A stretch of DNA of 64,000 bases from CAZJRB01 sp964547995 (GTDB lineage: Bacteria > Planctomycetota > Planctomycetia > Pirellulales > Thermoguttaceae). The translations under genes and the position numbers were made by a program. The notes beneath the pieces were generated by a model. It saw only the letters and a program-made list of their open reading frames with translations, was not told where the DNA came from and did no database searches. The stretch covers positions 1 to 64,000 of the forward strand of contig CAZJRB010000003.1 in the NCBI GenBank assembly GCA_964547995.1. The letters are read 5' to 3'. This document shows positions 15,526 to 24,397 of this stretch, piece by piece (position 1 is the first letter of the stretch; the number at the start of each line of letters is the position of its first letter).

Positions 15526-15589
15526 GGCTTTGTCTCAAAACCGTAGCTACTCATCAGCTACCCCGAGAAAACCGTTTTGAGACAAAGCC
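15526..15589 (+). terminator. Large nested hairpin after dnaA
   Basis: A 16-bp perfect stem, GGCTTTGTCTCAAAAC (15526-15541) / GTTTTGAGACAAAGCC (15574-15589), encloses a smaller GTAGCT/AGCTAC stem. It lies 20 bases after the dnaA stop. No T-run follows. The arm resembles the termini of some insertion sequences, so it could instead be a MITE-like remnant. Confidence 0.5.
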
Positions 15590-16095
15590 CAGTAGAAAAA
15601 CCGTCGATATCTTGTTGCCAGCCAAGTCCATTGTAAACATGCTTGATAACCATCAAGACCAACTACTCATTTACCAACTCCCGAGCATAAGACTACAAAC
15701 GCTTGACTGACAGTTACTCCACATAAAAATCCTCTCCTATCAAAACTCTAATCCAGAACCCCATAACGACTTACGACTCATAATGTTCAAATGGTGAACA
15801 CACCTAGATTCCATATACTACTACTTTTTTAATCTGTGATTACTAATATGAACGAGGGCGTCTGGGAATTTGAGCCTGTAGGGAGCATCTTTGTGGTGTT
15901 CCACCGATAAACCACGCTGCGAGCGGAACGGCACAGAAACCGTTTCCTACAGCGATCCCCGCCTTGAATTCCCGGATGCCCTCATATAAACACGGATAAT
16001 CCATGCCCGGTCTAAGGCACTGTTCGAGAAATAACGGTCGCATTTGTAGACGGATTTCTCGACCAATTCTAAGCAGAGAAAGGTAGTATCGATCA
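15590..16095. other. Probable replication origin region (dnaA-dnaN gap)
   Basis: A gap between dnaA and dnaN, the commonest bacterial oriC site. It has AT-rich patches (ACTACTTTTTTAATCTGTG near 15822; CATATAAACACGGATAA near 15983), an inverted repeat TGTTCA/TGAACA at 15784-15800, and a palindromic element at 15878. No perfect DnaA box (TTATCCACA) was found; the nearest are TACTCCACA near 15715 (7/9) and weaker matches. Origin function is inferred from synteny. Confidence 0.45.
15878..15950. repeat. Diverged GTAGGGA palindromic element in the origin gap
   Basis: GTAGGGAGCATCTTTGTGG (from 15878) pairs imperfectly with GGCACAGAAACCGTTTCCTAC (ending 15950). The arrangement copies the inner arms of the element at 10986-11145, with substitutions. 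Confidence 0.45.
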
Positions 16096-17217
16096 ATGAA
16101 AATAACATGCGATCGTGAAAAGCTGTTATGTGCATTCCAAACAGTTGCCAGCGTGGCTCCCAGCCGCAGTCCAAAGCCAATTCTCCAGAACGTTAAGCTG
16201 GACGTTACAAAACAAAAAGCGGTATTAATAGGTACAGACCTTGAAATGGGGATTCGTACCCCTGCTGATGGCATTGATGTAGAGACTCCCGGTAGTATCG
16301 TGCTGCCTATCAGTCGATTTGGATCCATTCTTCGGGAAAGCAGTGATGAAAAACTCGACCTTCAAAGTGACGGTCAGAAGACGATGGTGCGCGGACAACG
16401 GAGTGAATACCAATTACCGTCTGAAAACCCGGATGAGTTTCCTGATGTGGTGACATTTGAGGAGAAGAAATACCATGAGTTGCCGGCAAGGTTTTTCCGC
16501 GAGATTGTACGGAGGACGGTTTTTGCCACCGACAATGAGAGCAGCCGGTATGCACTCGGCGGGGTGCTCTTGGAAATGGAGGCCGATCGTATTACCGCGG
16601 TAGCTACGGATGGTCGGCGTCTCGCACGGCAACAAGGGCCGGCGACCTCTGTAGGCGGCCATGTCTCGGGTGATGTGATAACAATAGTTCCTACGCGGGC
16701 CATGCAGCTAATCGAGCGGGCAATCGCTGATAATGAGGAAAACATTCAAATTACCGGTCGGGATAATGACGTGCTCGTCAAGAGTGGCGGGACGACGATC
16801 TACTCGCGGTTGGTGGAAGGCCGCTATCCAAAGTGGCAGGATGTTTTTCCTCGGAAAGACGGAACGACGCAAATTGAATTGATGGTGGGATCGTTTCTCT
16901 CTGCCGTCCGGCAGGCAGCAATTGTAACCAGCGAGAATCGGCGCGGTGTTGAGTTTGCCTTTGGCGGAGGGAAGGTCGTCCTGGCTGCCCATGGAGCTGA
17001 ATACGGCGAGTCACACGTTGAATTGCCGATCCCCTACGACGGCGCGGAGATTACGATTAATCTTGACCCGCGATATTTCGTTGATTTCCTCAAGGTGTTA
17101 GACCTGGAGCGGACTTTTGTCTTTACTCTGCGCGATGAGAACAGTGCAACGACGTGTAGCACGGATGACGGCTATGCCTATGTAATTATGCCGCTGGCTC
17201 GCGACAAAAAAACTTGA
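16096..17217 (+). CDS. dnaN: DNA polymerase III beta subunit (sliding clamp)
   Basis: A 373-residue protein with the three-domain clamp pattern. Recognisable blocks are MKITCDREKLLCAFQTV at the start, ILQNVKLDV, GTDLEMGIR, YALGGVLLE and AVATDGRRLA in domain II, and the C-terminal DDGYAYVIMPL, the usual family ending. It forms a dimeric ring that tethers polymerase III. Length is typical. The codon use is noticeably more A/T-rich than later genes, as in dnaA. The ATG at 16096 lies downstream of the putative origin; the next gene begins 15 bases after the stop. Confidence 0.97.
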   Translation: MKITCDREKLLCAFQTVASVAPSRSPKPILQNVKLDVTKQKAVLIGTDLEMGIRTPADGIDVETPGSIVLPISRFGSILRESSDEKLDLQSDGQKTMVRGQRSEYQLPSENPDEFPDVVTFEEKKYHELPARFFREIVRRTVFATDNESSRYALGGVLLEMEADRITAVATDGRRLARQQGPATSVGGHVSGDVITIVPTRAMQLIERAIADNEENIQITGRDNDVLVKSGGTTIYSRLVEGRYPKWQDVFPRKDGTTQIELMVGSFLSAVRQAAIVTSENRRGVEFAFGGGKVVLAAHGAEYGESHVELPIPYDGAEITINLDPRYFVDFLKVLDLERTFVFTLRDENSATTCSTDDGYAYVIMPLARDKKT

Positions 17218-17232
17218 GAAGACGGTAAAATC

Positions 17233-17550
17233 ATGACGCGGCAGCCCGTGCCGATTGCAGAAATTGTGGCGGACCTTATGGCCCGGCGCGGCTTTGCCCG
17301 GGTGCGAAGTGTGGAAATGCTCGAACGTGCCTGGACGCGGGTGGTTGCCGTTCTCGAAGCCGGTAATTTGATCATCCAGCATACGCAGGTCGGTAGCATC
17401 CGGCAAGGCCGACTGGAGGTTATTGTAGATCATTCAGCCCTTATCCAGGAGCTTGAATTTCAGAAAGCGACACTGCTGAAGAGCCTCACCGAACAGCTTC
17501 CCGATGAAAAGATAAGGGAATTGCGGTTCCGTCTGGGGACAATTCAATAG
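17233..17550 (+). CDS. DUF721/DciA-type protein, probable helicase loader
   Basis: A 105-residue protein with the DUF721 pattern: an N-terminal helix (IAEIVADLMARRGF), WTRVV, an HTQVGSIRQGRLEVIVDHS strand pair, and LEFQKATLLKSL toward the C-terminus. DUF721 proteins include DciA, the ancestral loader of the replicative helicase DnaB. It is short, as many members are. Position between dnaN and gyrB, 15 bases after dnaN and 37 before gyrB, is the common one for this family and supports a replication role. With DnaA here lacking domain I, helicase recruitment may lean on this protein (inference). Confidence 0.8.
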   Translation: MTRQPVPIAEIVADLMARRGFARVRSVEMLERAWTRVVAVLEAGNLIIQHTQVGSIRQGRLEVIVDHSALIQELEFQKATLLKSLTEQLPDEKIRELRFRLGTIQ

Positions 17551-17587
17551 TTTATCGGCAGCCTTGTATCAACGTGAGAGAAAAACG

Positions 17588-20149
17588 ATGTCCGACGATC
17601 CCACACAAACCCCATCACCAGCCGACCGGCCGGGAGCTGTTGCAGCTTCACCCGACCTTGAGAACTACTATCTCGATCAGGAAAAGGGTGATGCCAAGTA
17701 TGGAGCCGATCAGCTCGAACACAAGAGCGACTTGCAGCACGTCCGCACCCGCCCGAGCATGTACATCGCCGATACTACGCTGCGCGGGCTGCACCATCTT
17801 GTCTATGAGGTCGTCGACAACTCGATCGACGAGGCCATGGCCGGCTATGCCACCCAGATTGCCGTAACGATCAACAACGACGGCTCCATTATGGTTGAGG
17901 ACGACGGGCGGGGCATCCCCGTCGAGCACCATGACGACCTGTCGAAGAAATTCGACCGTGAAATGTCGACTCTTGAAGGCGTGATGACCGTGCTCAAGTT
18001 CGGTGCCAAGTTCGGCAAGGGCGTCTACCAGACCTCCGGTGGGTTGCACGGCGTCGGCGTTACCGTGGTTAATTTCCTTTCCGAATGGTGCGAGGTGGAG
18101 GTCCGCCGGGGCGGGCACGTCTACCAGCAGGAATACGAGCGAGGCGTGCCCACCGGTGGAGTACAACGCATCGGCCGTTCTGAACTTGCCGGTACGAAGA
18201 CGACGTTCAAGCCCGACCCGCAAATTTTTCCGGACACGAAGTTCAAATATACTATCCTCTACCGGCGGCTTCAGGAACTTGCGTTTCTCAACCGCGGCGT
18301 GAAAATCCTCTTCCGCGATGAGCGCACCGATGACGGCGAGACGTTCCACTACGAACGCGGCATCCTCGAATTCGTCGAGCATCTCAACCGTGCAAGTGAG
18401 CCGGTACACCCGGAAATTATCTATATCGCCGGCCGATATCACGGCGTCGGCCTCGAAGTCGCCATGCAATACTCGACCGAGTTCACCGAGAACGTACATT
18501 CCTATGTGAACAATATCTGCACGACCGAAGGCGGTACGCACGTCTCCGGCTTCCGTTCCGCCTTGACCCGGACGCTGAACAACTACGGGCGGAAGCAGAA
18601 CCTTTTCAAGCGGGTCGTGCCCGGTGGCGACGACTTCCGCGAAGGACTCACAGCGGTCATGTCGTTGCGCGTGCCGGAACCGCAGTTCGAAGGGCAGACC
18701 AAGACGAAGCTCGGCAATAGCGAGGTCGAGGGCATCGTCACTTCCGCCGTCGGTGATTTTTTGAATAAGTACCTCGAGGAAAATCCGAGAACGGCCAAAA
18801 CCATTGTCCAGAAAGGGCTCCTGGCCGCCGAAGCCCGGGAAATCGCCCGTAAGGCCCGGGCACTCGTCCGCGAACGCAAAGGGGCGATTGCCGGCGGCGG
18901 CCTGCCCGGAAAGCTCCGCGATTGTACCAGCAAGGACGTCGACCGCTGCGAACTCTATCTCGTCGAGGGTGACTCCGCCGGCGGAAGCGCCGAAGGCGGC
19001 CGCATACGTGAGTACCAGGCTATCCTCCCGCTACGTGGAAAAATCATCAACGCGTACAAGTCCCGCGACGACAAAGTGCTCGCCAACGAAGAGGTCCGCA
19101 GCATGATCGCCGCCATAGGCTCCGGGTTCGGCGAAGACATCGACCTCAATAAACGCCGCTACGGCAAAATCATTATCATGACCGACGCCGACGTCGACGG
19201 CTCCCACATCCGCACGTTGCTCTTGACCTTCTTCTACCGCCAGATGTACGACCTCGTGAAAGGGGGCCACGTCTACGTTGCCCAGCCGCCGTTGTTCCGC
19301 GTCCGCCGCAAGAAGGAAATCTACTACATCCAGACCGAAGACGAAATGAAAACCCAATTGCTCGAACACGGGCTCCGCGACGCCGTCTTCGAGCCGGGCG
19401 ACGGCCGGACTATCCGGGGTAAACAGATGGAACGGCTCTGCCGTACCCTCGCGGCACTGGAAGAATCGCTGCTGGCCCTGGAACGCCGCGGTATCAGCCT
19501 TCGCGCCCATGCCACACGCCAGGATGCCGAAACCGGCAAGTTGCCCGTCTACCACGTTTTTCTCGGGCACCGGGAAAACTGGTTCACCTCGCGGCCGCAG
19601 CTCGAAGCCTTCGTGGCGGAGCAGGAACGGGTGACCGGCCAGGAGTTGAAGCTCGAAGACGCCCCGTTGGAGACTGAAGACGGGCGGGAGGAGGGCGATG
19701 GCAACGGCCACGCCGCCAGGCGGCTGCACATCGTCGAGCTGCACGAAGTCCGCTCGATCAACAATCAACTGGCCGAGCTGCACGAGATGGGGTTCGAGAT
19801 CGACAGCCTGATCCCGCAGGAGCGGACGGGCCTGGAGGAGCCCCGCTACATGCTCCGCCGAGGTGAGATGGAAACCGGTCTGGAAGACCTCCGCGGCCTG
19901 TTGGCAGCCGTCCGGGCCGCCGGCGAGAAGGGCCTGACCATCACCCGCTTCAAAGGTCTCGGCGAGATGAACGCCGAGGAACTCCGCCAGACCACCCTCG
20001 ACCCCGAACACCGCACCCTGCTGCAAGTGACGATGGAGGACGCCGGCGGCGCCGCCGAGCTGTTCCGGGTCCTCATGGGCGACAAAGTGGAACCGCGCCG
20101 GGAGTTCATCGAAAAACACGCACTGGAAGTGCGGAATCTGGACGTGTAG
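17588..20149 (+). CDS. gyrB: DNA gyrase subunit B
   Basis: An 853-residue type IIA topoisomerase ATPase subunit. In order: the GHKL ATPase domain (RPSMYIADT, EVVDNSIDEA, DDGRGIPV, GGLHGVGVTVVN), the transducer domain, the TOPRIM domain (YLVEGDSAGGSA, IMTDADVDGSHI), and the GyrB C-terminal motif (TITRFKGLGEMNAEEL). About 170 residues between TOPRIM and the C-terminal motif are inserted compared with Bacillus-type GyrB, an insertion also known in proteobacterial GyrB. The ATG at 17588 (MSDDPTQ) is preferred to TTG at 17564. The gene ends 18 bases before the first terminal repeat of the Tn7-like element. Confidence 0.97.
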   Translation: MSDDPTQTPSPADRPGAVAASPDLENYYLDQEKGDAKYGADQLEHKSDLQHVRTRPSMYIADTTLRGLHHLVYEVVDNSIDEAMAGYATQIAVTINNDGSIMVEDDGRGIPVEHHDDLSKKFDREMSTLEGVMTVLKFGAKFGKGVYQTSGGLHGVGVTVVNFLSEWCEVEVRRGGHVYQQEYERGVPTGGVQRIGRSELAGTKTTFKPDPQIFPDTKFKYTILYRRLQELAFLNRGVKILFRDERTDDGETFHYERGILEFVEHLNRASEPVHPEIIYIAGRYHGVGLEVAMQYSTEFTENVHSYVNNICTTEGGTHVSGFRSALTRTLNNYGRKQNLFKRVVPGGDDFREGLTAVMSLRVPEPQFEGQTKTKLGNSEVEGIVTSAVGDFLNKYLEENPRTAKTIVQKGLLAAEAREIARKARALVRERKGAIAGGGLPGKLRDCTSKDVDRCELYLVEGDSAGGSAEGGRIREYQAILPLRGKIINAYKSRDDKVLANEEVRSMIAAIGSGFGEDIDLNKRRYGKIIIMTDADVDGSHIRTLLLTFFYRQMYDLVKGGHVYVAQPPLFRVRRKKEIYYIQTEDEMKTQLLEHGLRDAVFEPGDGRTIRGKQMERLCRTLAALEESLLALERRGISLRAHATRQDAETGKLPVYHVFLGHRENWFTSRPQLEAFVAEQERVTGQELKLEDAPLETEDGREEGDGNGHAARRLHIVELHEVRSINNQLAELHEMGFEIDSLIPQERTGLEEPRYMLRRGEMETGLEDLRGLLAAVRAAGEKGLTITRFKGLGEMNAEELRQTTLDPEHRTLLQVTMEDAGGAAELFRVLMGDKVEPRREFIEKHALEVRNLDV

Positions 20150-20167
20150 GGGAATACCCTGGTGGGA

Positions 20168-20226
20168 GACATAAAGGTTGTCAATTCAGACATAAAGTTT
20201 GTCAAGCGAGACACAAAGTTTGTCAA
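20168..20226. repeat. Three phased 17-bp repeats, transposon-end TnsB sites
   Basis: Copies GACATAAAGGTTGTCAA (20168), GACATAAAGTTTGTCAA (20189) and GACACAAAGTTTGTCAA (20210) start exactly 21 bp apart. The complement contains TTGACAAAC...TGTC, similar in style to the TnsB-binding repeats at the ends of Tn7-like and CRISPR-associated transposons. They mark the gyrB-side end of the element. Confidence 0.8.
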
Positions 20227-20406
20227 CCGATGCGCTCTTCGCGCAGGTATTCTCGATCGACGTCTGGTGGGAGGGCCTGTCACGAACAACGGACAAAAGG
20301 AACTACAACTTGCTTGAGCCCACTTGTGAACCGCTGATAGCTAACAAGAAGGCGAAGGTGTAGAGCAAGAGACGTTGGCCCGTGGGGAACCGCCGCCCTT
20401 GGCTGC

Positions 20407-20433
20407 TTGCGACCGGCCAGTTGCCGGACGCAA
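20407..20433 (-). terminator. Hairpin downstream of the transposon operon
   Basis: TTGCG-A-CCGGC / GCCGG-A-CGCAA: ten base pairs with one A-A mismatch and a five-base loop, about 35 bases after the last minus-strand gene. No T-run. Confidence 0.45.
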
Positions 20434-20466
20434 ACAACCAACGACGGCGTATCGCGTCGCAAAAGG

Positions 20467-21090
20467 TCAACCCGCGATCGCCGGTTCCCCGTGGAACATT
20501 TGCCAGGATTGGAGGAGTTCTCGTCGAAGCTGACTGATGCGACCGGGCGAGACCTTGAAACGCCTCGCAACTTCGCTCGTTGAGTATCCAACTGCCAATG
20601 CCTCTGCAATCCGACGGTTCCGCTTGGTCAAGAGGTCGAGCCATCTGGGGAAGTCGATGCGGAAGGCCACTTGGTCGGGCACTGGTGTTTGCGGATCTTC
20701 CACAATCGCTTCGAGCCACTCGCCCGCATCCTTGTCGTAGTGGTCGAGCCTTTCGACGGCAAAACCCTTCTTGCGTTGGGCATACGACGAGAGCACTTCA
20801 TTGATCCGCAGGTGGTTTCCGACGCGGCGTCCGTCGCGGACCTGGGCGATTCCGTAGCAGGCCAATGCCATGGGATACGCGACATCCGTCTTTTTGCGTT
20901 GGACCAGACGGGCGTAGGCCACGGTGGCGTTGGCGATGACCTCCTGGACAGCATCTTCACGGCCCTCGGGGTCCAAATAGTAGAAGGCGTTCTCCGCGCG
21001 CTGGCGAATGGTGGGCAGCATCTGCAGGAACTCTTCGTGCCACGCCGGGGGGGCTTGTTGGGCAGGGACGGGTTTGCTGGGTGCGATCAT
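20467..21090 (-). CDS. Sigma-70-like protein with region-4 HTH
   Basis: A 207-residue protein ending in a typical sigma region-4 or LuxR-like helix-turn-helix (NRRIAEALAVGYSTSEVARRFKVSPGRISQLRREL). The N-terminal half (FLQMLPTIRQRAENAFYYLDPEGREDAVQEVIANATVAYARLV) resembles region 2 of ECF sigma factors, though promoter-melting residues cannot be confirmed by eye. The start at 21090 follows AAGGAGATC; the longer frame to 21156 adds a non-conserved tail. It is the last gene of the transposon strand, about 220 bases after TniQ. It may control transposon expression or be a cargo regulator (inference). No anti-sigma factor is nearby. Confidence 0.65.
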   Translation of the reverse strand: MIAPSKPVPAQQAPPAWHEEFLQMLPTIRQRAENAFYYLDPEGREDAVQEVIANATVAYARLVQRKKTDVAYPMALACYGIAQVRDGRRVGNHLRINEVLSSYAQRKKGFAVERLDHYDKDAGEWLEAIVEDPQTPVPDQVAFRIDFPRWLDLLTKRNRRIAEALAVGYSTSEVARRFKVSPGRISQLRRELLQSWQMFHGEPAIAG

Positions 21091-21307
21091 ACGAACGATC
21101 TCCTTGGGAAATAGGGACCGCCCCGGCGGGGCGATCGTGTGAGCCAAAACACACAACCACCCCGCCTGCGCGAGGTGTGACCGGTGAAGCGTCTTGGGCG
21201 CGCTGCGCTGGTGAGCCAGCCTGCCCGGAAGAAGGTCAAGAAACGAAAAATCGCCCGGCCACCCGTCTGGATCGACGACGGAGGACCGGGCGGTCGAACA
21301 TTCGCAA

Positions 21308-23260
21308 TCAGCCGGTTCGGCGCGGTCTACGGCGGCGCGAAAGGTGAGTCAGGTCGTCGCGCCGATACACCGAAAAACCGGCTCCGGGAGTGACGCGCTT
21401 CCCGTAAACGGCCCGGATGCGCTGCTCAGTCTCCCACCGCGAAAGCGTGGAGCGGCTAACCTGCAGGATGCGGCAGGCCTCGTCAGCCAGACAGAACTCC
21501 GCGTAGAATCGGTCGACCTCGTCCGACGAGACCAGACAGGCACGGCCGGACGTACGGGCGTGCAGAAGCCCCATCGCGATCCACTTCTTCAAGACATGGG
21601 GCTTGACGGACCGACTGGGGAAGAGAATTTCCGCGAGGTAGTGGAGGGGATAGCCCTTCTCTTCGCCACGCTTTGCACGAATCTCTGGCGATTGAGAAGC
21701 GAGATCGTGGTGCGAGACGACGATCCCGTTGAGGCGTTTGCCGGGCTCGGCCACGCGGGCGGCGACCTTTCCGCTGCGGACGAGTTCCAGGAGGGAGCCG
21801 AGCGTGAGTCCGGTGGGGCCGAACGTGCGCGTGGCCTGACGAAGTGAAAGCCATCGAGTGCCTTGGGCCTTGCCTGGGGACAATTCCTCCAACAAGGACA
21901 GCAGTTCGGCGACAGAGCGTTGGGGAATCCGCCATCCCTTGACCGTTCGCACCGTGCGGCCAAGCATCCCACGGTGGATCAGGTCCAACACGCCACGACG
22001 ACCGATACCCAGGCGACTGGCGGCCGTCTGGACATCCAAAGCATCGTCGAGTTCCCGCCGGAGAGTCTCGACCGATCGCCGCAGGACCAGCCCCACCGAC
22101 CGACCGCGCGCACCGGCGGGATGAAGCTTGCCGGTGAGAACGCCGCGATTCACGAGTGAAGCAACGGCACCATGTCGGAGACCAAGCATTTTGCTCGCCT
22201 CGGTCTGAGAGATCCACGCTCGTCGGCGGAGCGACGAACGATGCTTGGACTTCTGAAACAAGCAAACCTTCCCGCTGAGGTGGCCGCTCGAGTAGCGCTC
22301 GAGAAGGTACTCCCGCAGGGCGTCGGCGGGAGGCGCGTATCCGGTGTCCTCAAGCCAAGCCGCTTGGCGTAGCAGCATGCCAAACCGGCGGCCTATGCCG
22401 GTGGAGGTCGTCCGGTACTTGTCGACTTGCTGAAAGGCGTCGAGAAAAGCGTACAGTCTTTCAGGCCAATCAGCGAAGACTTCGGCCGCGGCCAGCCAGG
22501 CAATCGTGCTGTCGGCGTCAACGGCATGGGATTCCGTTGGCACATCAAGGCGTTGTCCGACTTCGTCGAGCCAACTCGGTGTCTTGGCAATGGCCGTCGC
22601 GATTCTCTCTCCCCACCAGAACCAGGCAGCCGATGATAGGCCAGGTAGTGGAGGGATCTCGCCGAGCAACACTTGGTGAAACCTCTCGGCCAACAGCAGC
22701 ACCTCGCGGGAGGCGGGAAGAGAAGCGGCATCCGTGACCTTGTGGCCGCACGCGCATTGCACGACGTCATACCGGTCCCAACGAAACGTCCACCGACAGC
22801 CGGGACATCGGGCGACGAGGAAGCACCCGTGCTGGATGCAGACGGGCATCGGCCGGAACGACCACACCAATCGTTCGTAACGGATGGCATCCTGCCGCAA
22901 GCAGGATGGACAAAATGGCAAGCATGACCAGAAGTACCGCAGCAACGTTTTCGAGTCGCAGGTGCGAGGTTGCTTTCGGCCTTTCTTGACGAGGGCGAGC
23001 GAGCATGCGTGACGGTGAACCGTCAGGGAGAAGAGTGTTTCGCGAGGGAGCAAGAGAAGACCCGCCAGTTGATCGAGGATGGGGCCAGACGTAAGGTGGT
23101 TCAAATGGTGGCGCGGCTGTTCTGCCAATAGAGCGACAAGACGTCGAGGGCTCTCATAGCCCATGGCTTCGGCGGTGCGGCGCAGGAGACTGATGAGCGA
23201 CTCTCCTGGAAGAGGCGGGACGCGGGCAGGGAGCGGGCGCGGTGGTCTTGATCGCGTCAT
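21308..23260 (-). CDS. tniQ: TniQ/TnsD-type target selector
   Basis: A 650-residue protein. The N-terminal third is a TniQ domain: PLPGESLISLLRRTAEAMGY, then zinc-finger ligands C117-x2-C120, C141-x2-H144 (PVCIQHGC), C152-x2-C155 and C169/C171. The C-terminal two-thirds carries a series of about four small helix-turn-helix/excisionase-like modules (TEASKMLGLRHGAVASLVNR; QTAASRLGIGRRGVLDLIHR; a variant near PTGLTLGSLLELVRSG; DEACRILQVSRSTLSRWE). TniQ bridges TnsC to a target; long TnsD-type members bind a specific DNA site themselves, while short ones rely on CRISPR complexes. No cas gene is present, so site-specific DNA binding is the likely mode. The ATG overlaps the TnsC stop (ATGA). Confidence 0.92.
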   Translation of the reverse strand: MTRSRPPRPLPARVPPLPGESLISLLRRTAEAMGYESPRRLVALLAEQPRHHLNHLTSGPILDQLAGLLLLPRETLFSLTVHRHACSLALVKKGRKQPRTCDSKTLLRYFWSCLPFCPSCLRQDAIRYERLVWSFRPMPVCIQHGCFLVARCPGCRWTFRWDRYDVVQCACGHKVTDAASLPASREVLLLAERFHQVLLGEIPPLPGLSSAAWFWWGERIATAIAKTPSWLDEVGQRLDVPTESHAVDADSTIAWLAAAEVFADWPERLYAFLDAFQQVDKYRTTSTGIGRRFGMLLRQAAWLEDTGYAPPADALREYLLERYSSGHLSGKVCLFQKSKHRSSLRRRAWISQTEASKMLGLRHGAVASLVNRGVLTGKLHPAGARGRSVGLVLRRSVETLRRELDDALDVQTAASRLGIGRRGVLDLIHRGMLGRTVRTVKGWRIPQRSVAELLSLLEELSPGKAQGTRWLSLRQATRTFGPTGLTLGSLLELVRSGKVAARVAEPGKRLNGIVVSHHDLASQSPEIRAKRGEEKGYPLHYLAEILFPSRSVKPHVLKKWIAMGLLHARTSGRACLVSSDEVDRFYAEFCLADEACRILQVSRSTLSRWETEQRIRAVYGKRVTPGAGFSVYRRDDLTHLSRRRRPRRTG

Positions 23261-24315
23261 TGCCGTCCTCCCAGGAAATCGGCGGCCGAGGCCGTCCGTT
23301 TCCTTGCCTTACTGGCCCGAGGCGTCAAGCCGACGCCCGCGGTCCGGCCGTGATCGGCCGCTTGGACACGGTCCAATGCGGCCTTGTCCAAGCGGCCGAC
23401 GAACGGGTTGGCCTGCTCGGCCAGAACGCGCTGCTGTGCCAACTTGCGCTCGAAGACGCGGGCGGGATCCGCAAGTTCGATCCGTTCGCTATTGCGATGG
23501 ATCGCCTCGGCCACTGCACCGCGTAGCAGTGTCATTAGGTAGTCGGGCACCCCGCGGCAAGCCAGGTAGAACCGTCCGGCCGTATCCGGCTCGGCCAGTC
23601 CCGACGGTTCGGCCAGCGGCATCGTCTCGTCGAGCTTCTTCAGCATGCCGCAGAATTCCCGCTTTCCTTGGGGCGTTCGCCAGGTGAAGCATCGCAAGGC
23701 GAGTCGCTCCTTGAAACGGCGTTCGGTGTGCTCGGCGCTGAGGACGTACTCCGCCTCGGGCATCCCACAGACCACGACGGGGATACGCGTGTTGACGATC
23801 AATACCTTCAGCCACTGGGAGGCCTTGGTCATGACCTTGGCCCGGTCGGCGTCGAAGAGATGGTGAAACTCGTCCATGACGATGAGTTCAACACCGCAGT
23901 GCTTCAGCAGTCTCACAGCGCGATTCGTCAGTGTCTGGACCGTCCCGCTACTCCAGGCCGGGTCGCCCAAAGCCAGCAGCAGATCGGCGGCAATGCCCTT
24001 GGGTCGGACATCCGGCTGCAGGGTGACCTTGAGGACGGACTGCTGGGTCCCGGTTTCGGTTTCCTGGGATGGGTGGAGCTGGCAGTAGTGATCGACGACA
24101 CTGGTTTTGCCCACGCCGGAGGCCCCAAGAATGGCGCCGCACGCCGGTTCGCCTCCGTGCTGGCTCCCCTGGTGGCAGCGGTCGAGTAGGCCAACGGCCT
24201 CACGGAATCGAGGATGGAGTACAAGGAGCTTGTTGGCAAAGGCGATCCGGCCCGTCTTAGGAACCTTCCGCCAATCGCGTCGATCGACAGGTTCGCGCGG
24301 CATTTCGTTCGGCAT
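23257..24315 (-). CDS. tniB: TnsC/TniB-type AAA+ transposition regulator
   Basis: A 352-residue ATPase. Walker A is GASGVGKT at residues 64-71, Walker B LIVMDEFHHLF at 144-154; a sensor-like segment is IPVVVCGMPEA. This matches the TniB/TnsC family, which polymerises on target DNA, receives the TniQ signal and activates the TnsB transposase. N-terminal NKLLVLHPRFREAVGLLDRC is a usual TniB opening. Length fits the family. It lies 82 bases after TnsB and overlaps TniQ by four bases. Confidence 0.93.
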   Translation of the reverse strand: MPNEMPREPVDRRDWRKVPKTGRIAFANKLLVLHPRFREAVGLLDRCHQGSQHGGEPACGAILGASGVGKTSVVDHYCQLHPSQETETGTQQSVLKVTLQPDVRPKGIAADLLLALGDPAWSSGTVQTLTNRAVRLLKHCGVELIVMDEFHHLFDADRAKVMTKASQWLKVLIVNTRIPVVVCGMPEAEYVLSAEHTERRFKERLALRCFTWRTPQGKREFCGMLKKLDETMPLAEPSGLAEPDTAGRFYLACRGVPDYLMTLLRGAVAEAIHRNSERIELADPARVFERKLAQQRVLAEQANPFVGRLDKAALDRVQAADHGRTAGVGLTPRASKARKRTASAADFLGGRQ

Positions 24316-24397
24316 GGGTTGCCTCGTTGGTTTTGAGGGAAGTGGATATGGAAAACAGCCTGATCAGACAGGATGTCTGGGGTGAGGGACGCTACGA

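Noticed and set aside
15526..15589. Intact insertion sequence ending at GGCTTTGTCTC
   Set aside because: Only one hairpin is present and no transposase gene lies between similar ends; it is treated as terminator or remnant.
20168..20226. Short CRISPR array
   Set aside because: Only three units, spacers of four bases, imperfect dyad symmetry, no cas genes; position and phase fit TnsB sites.
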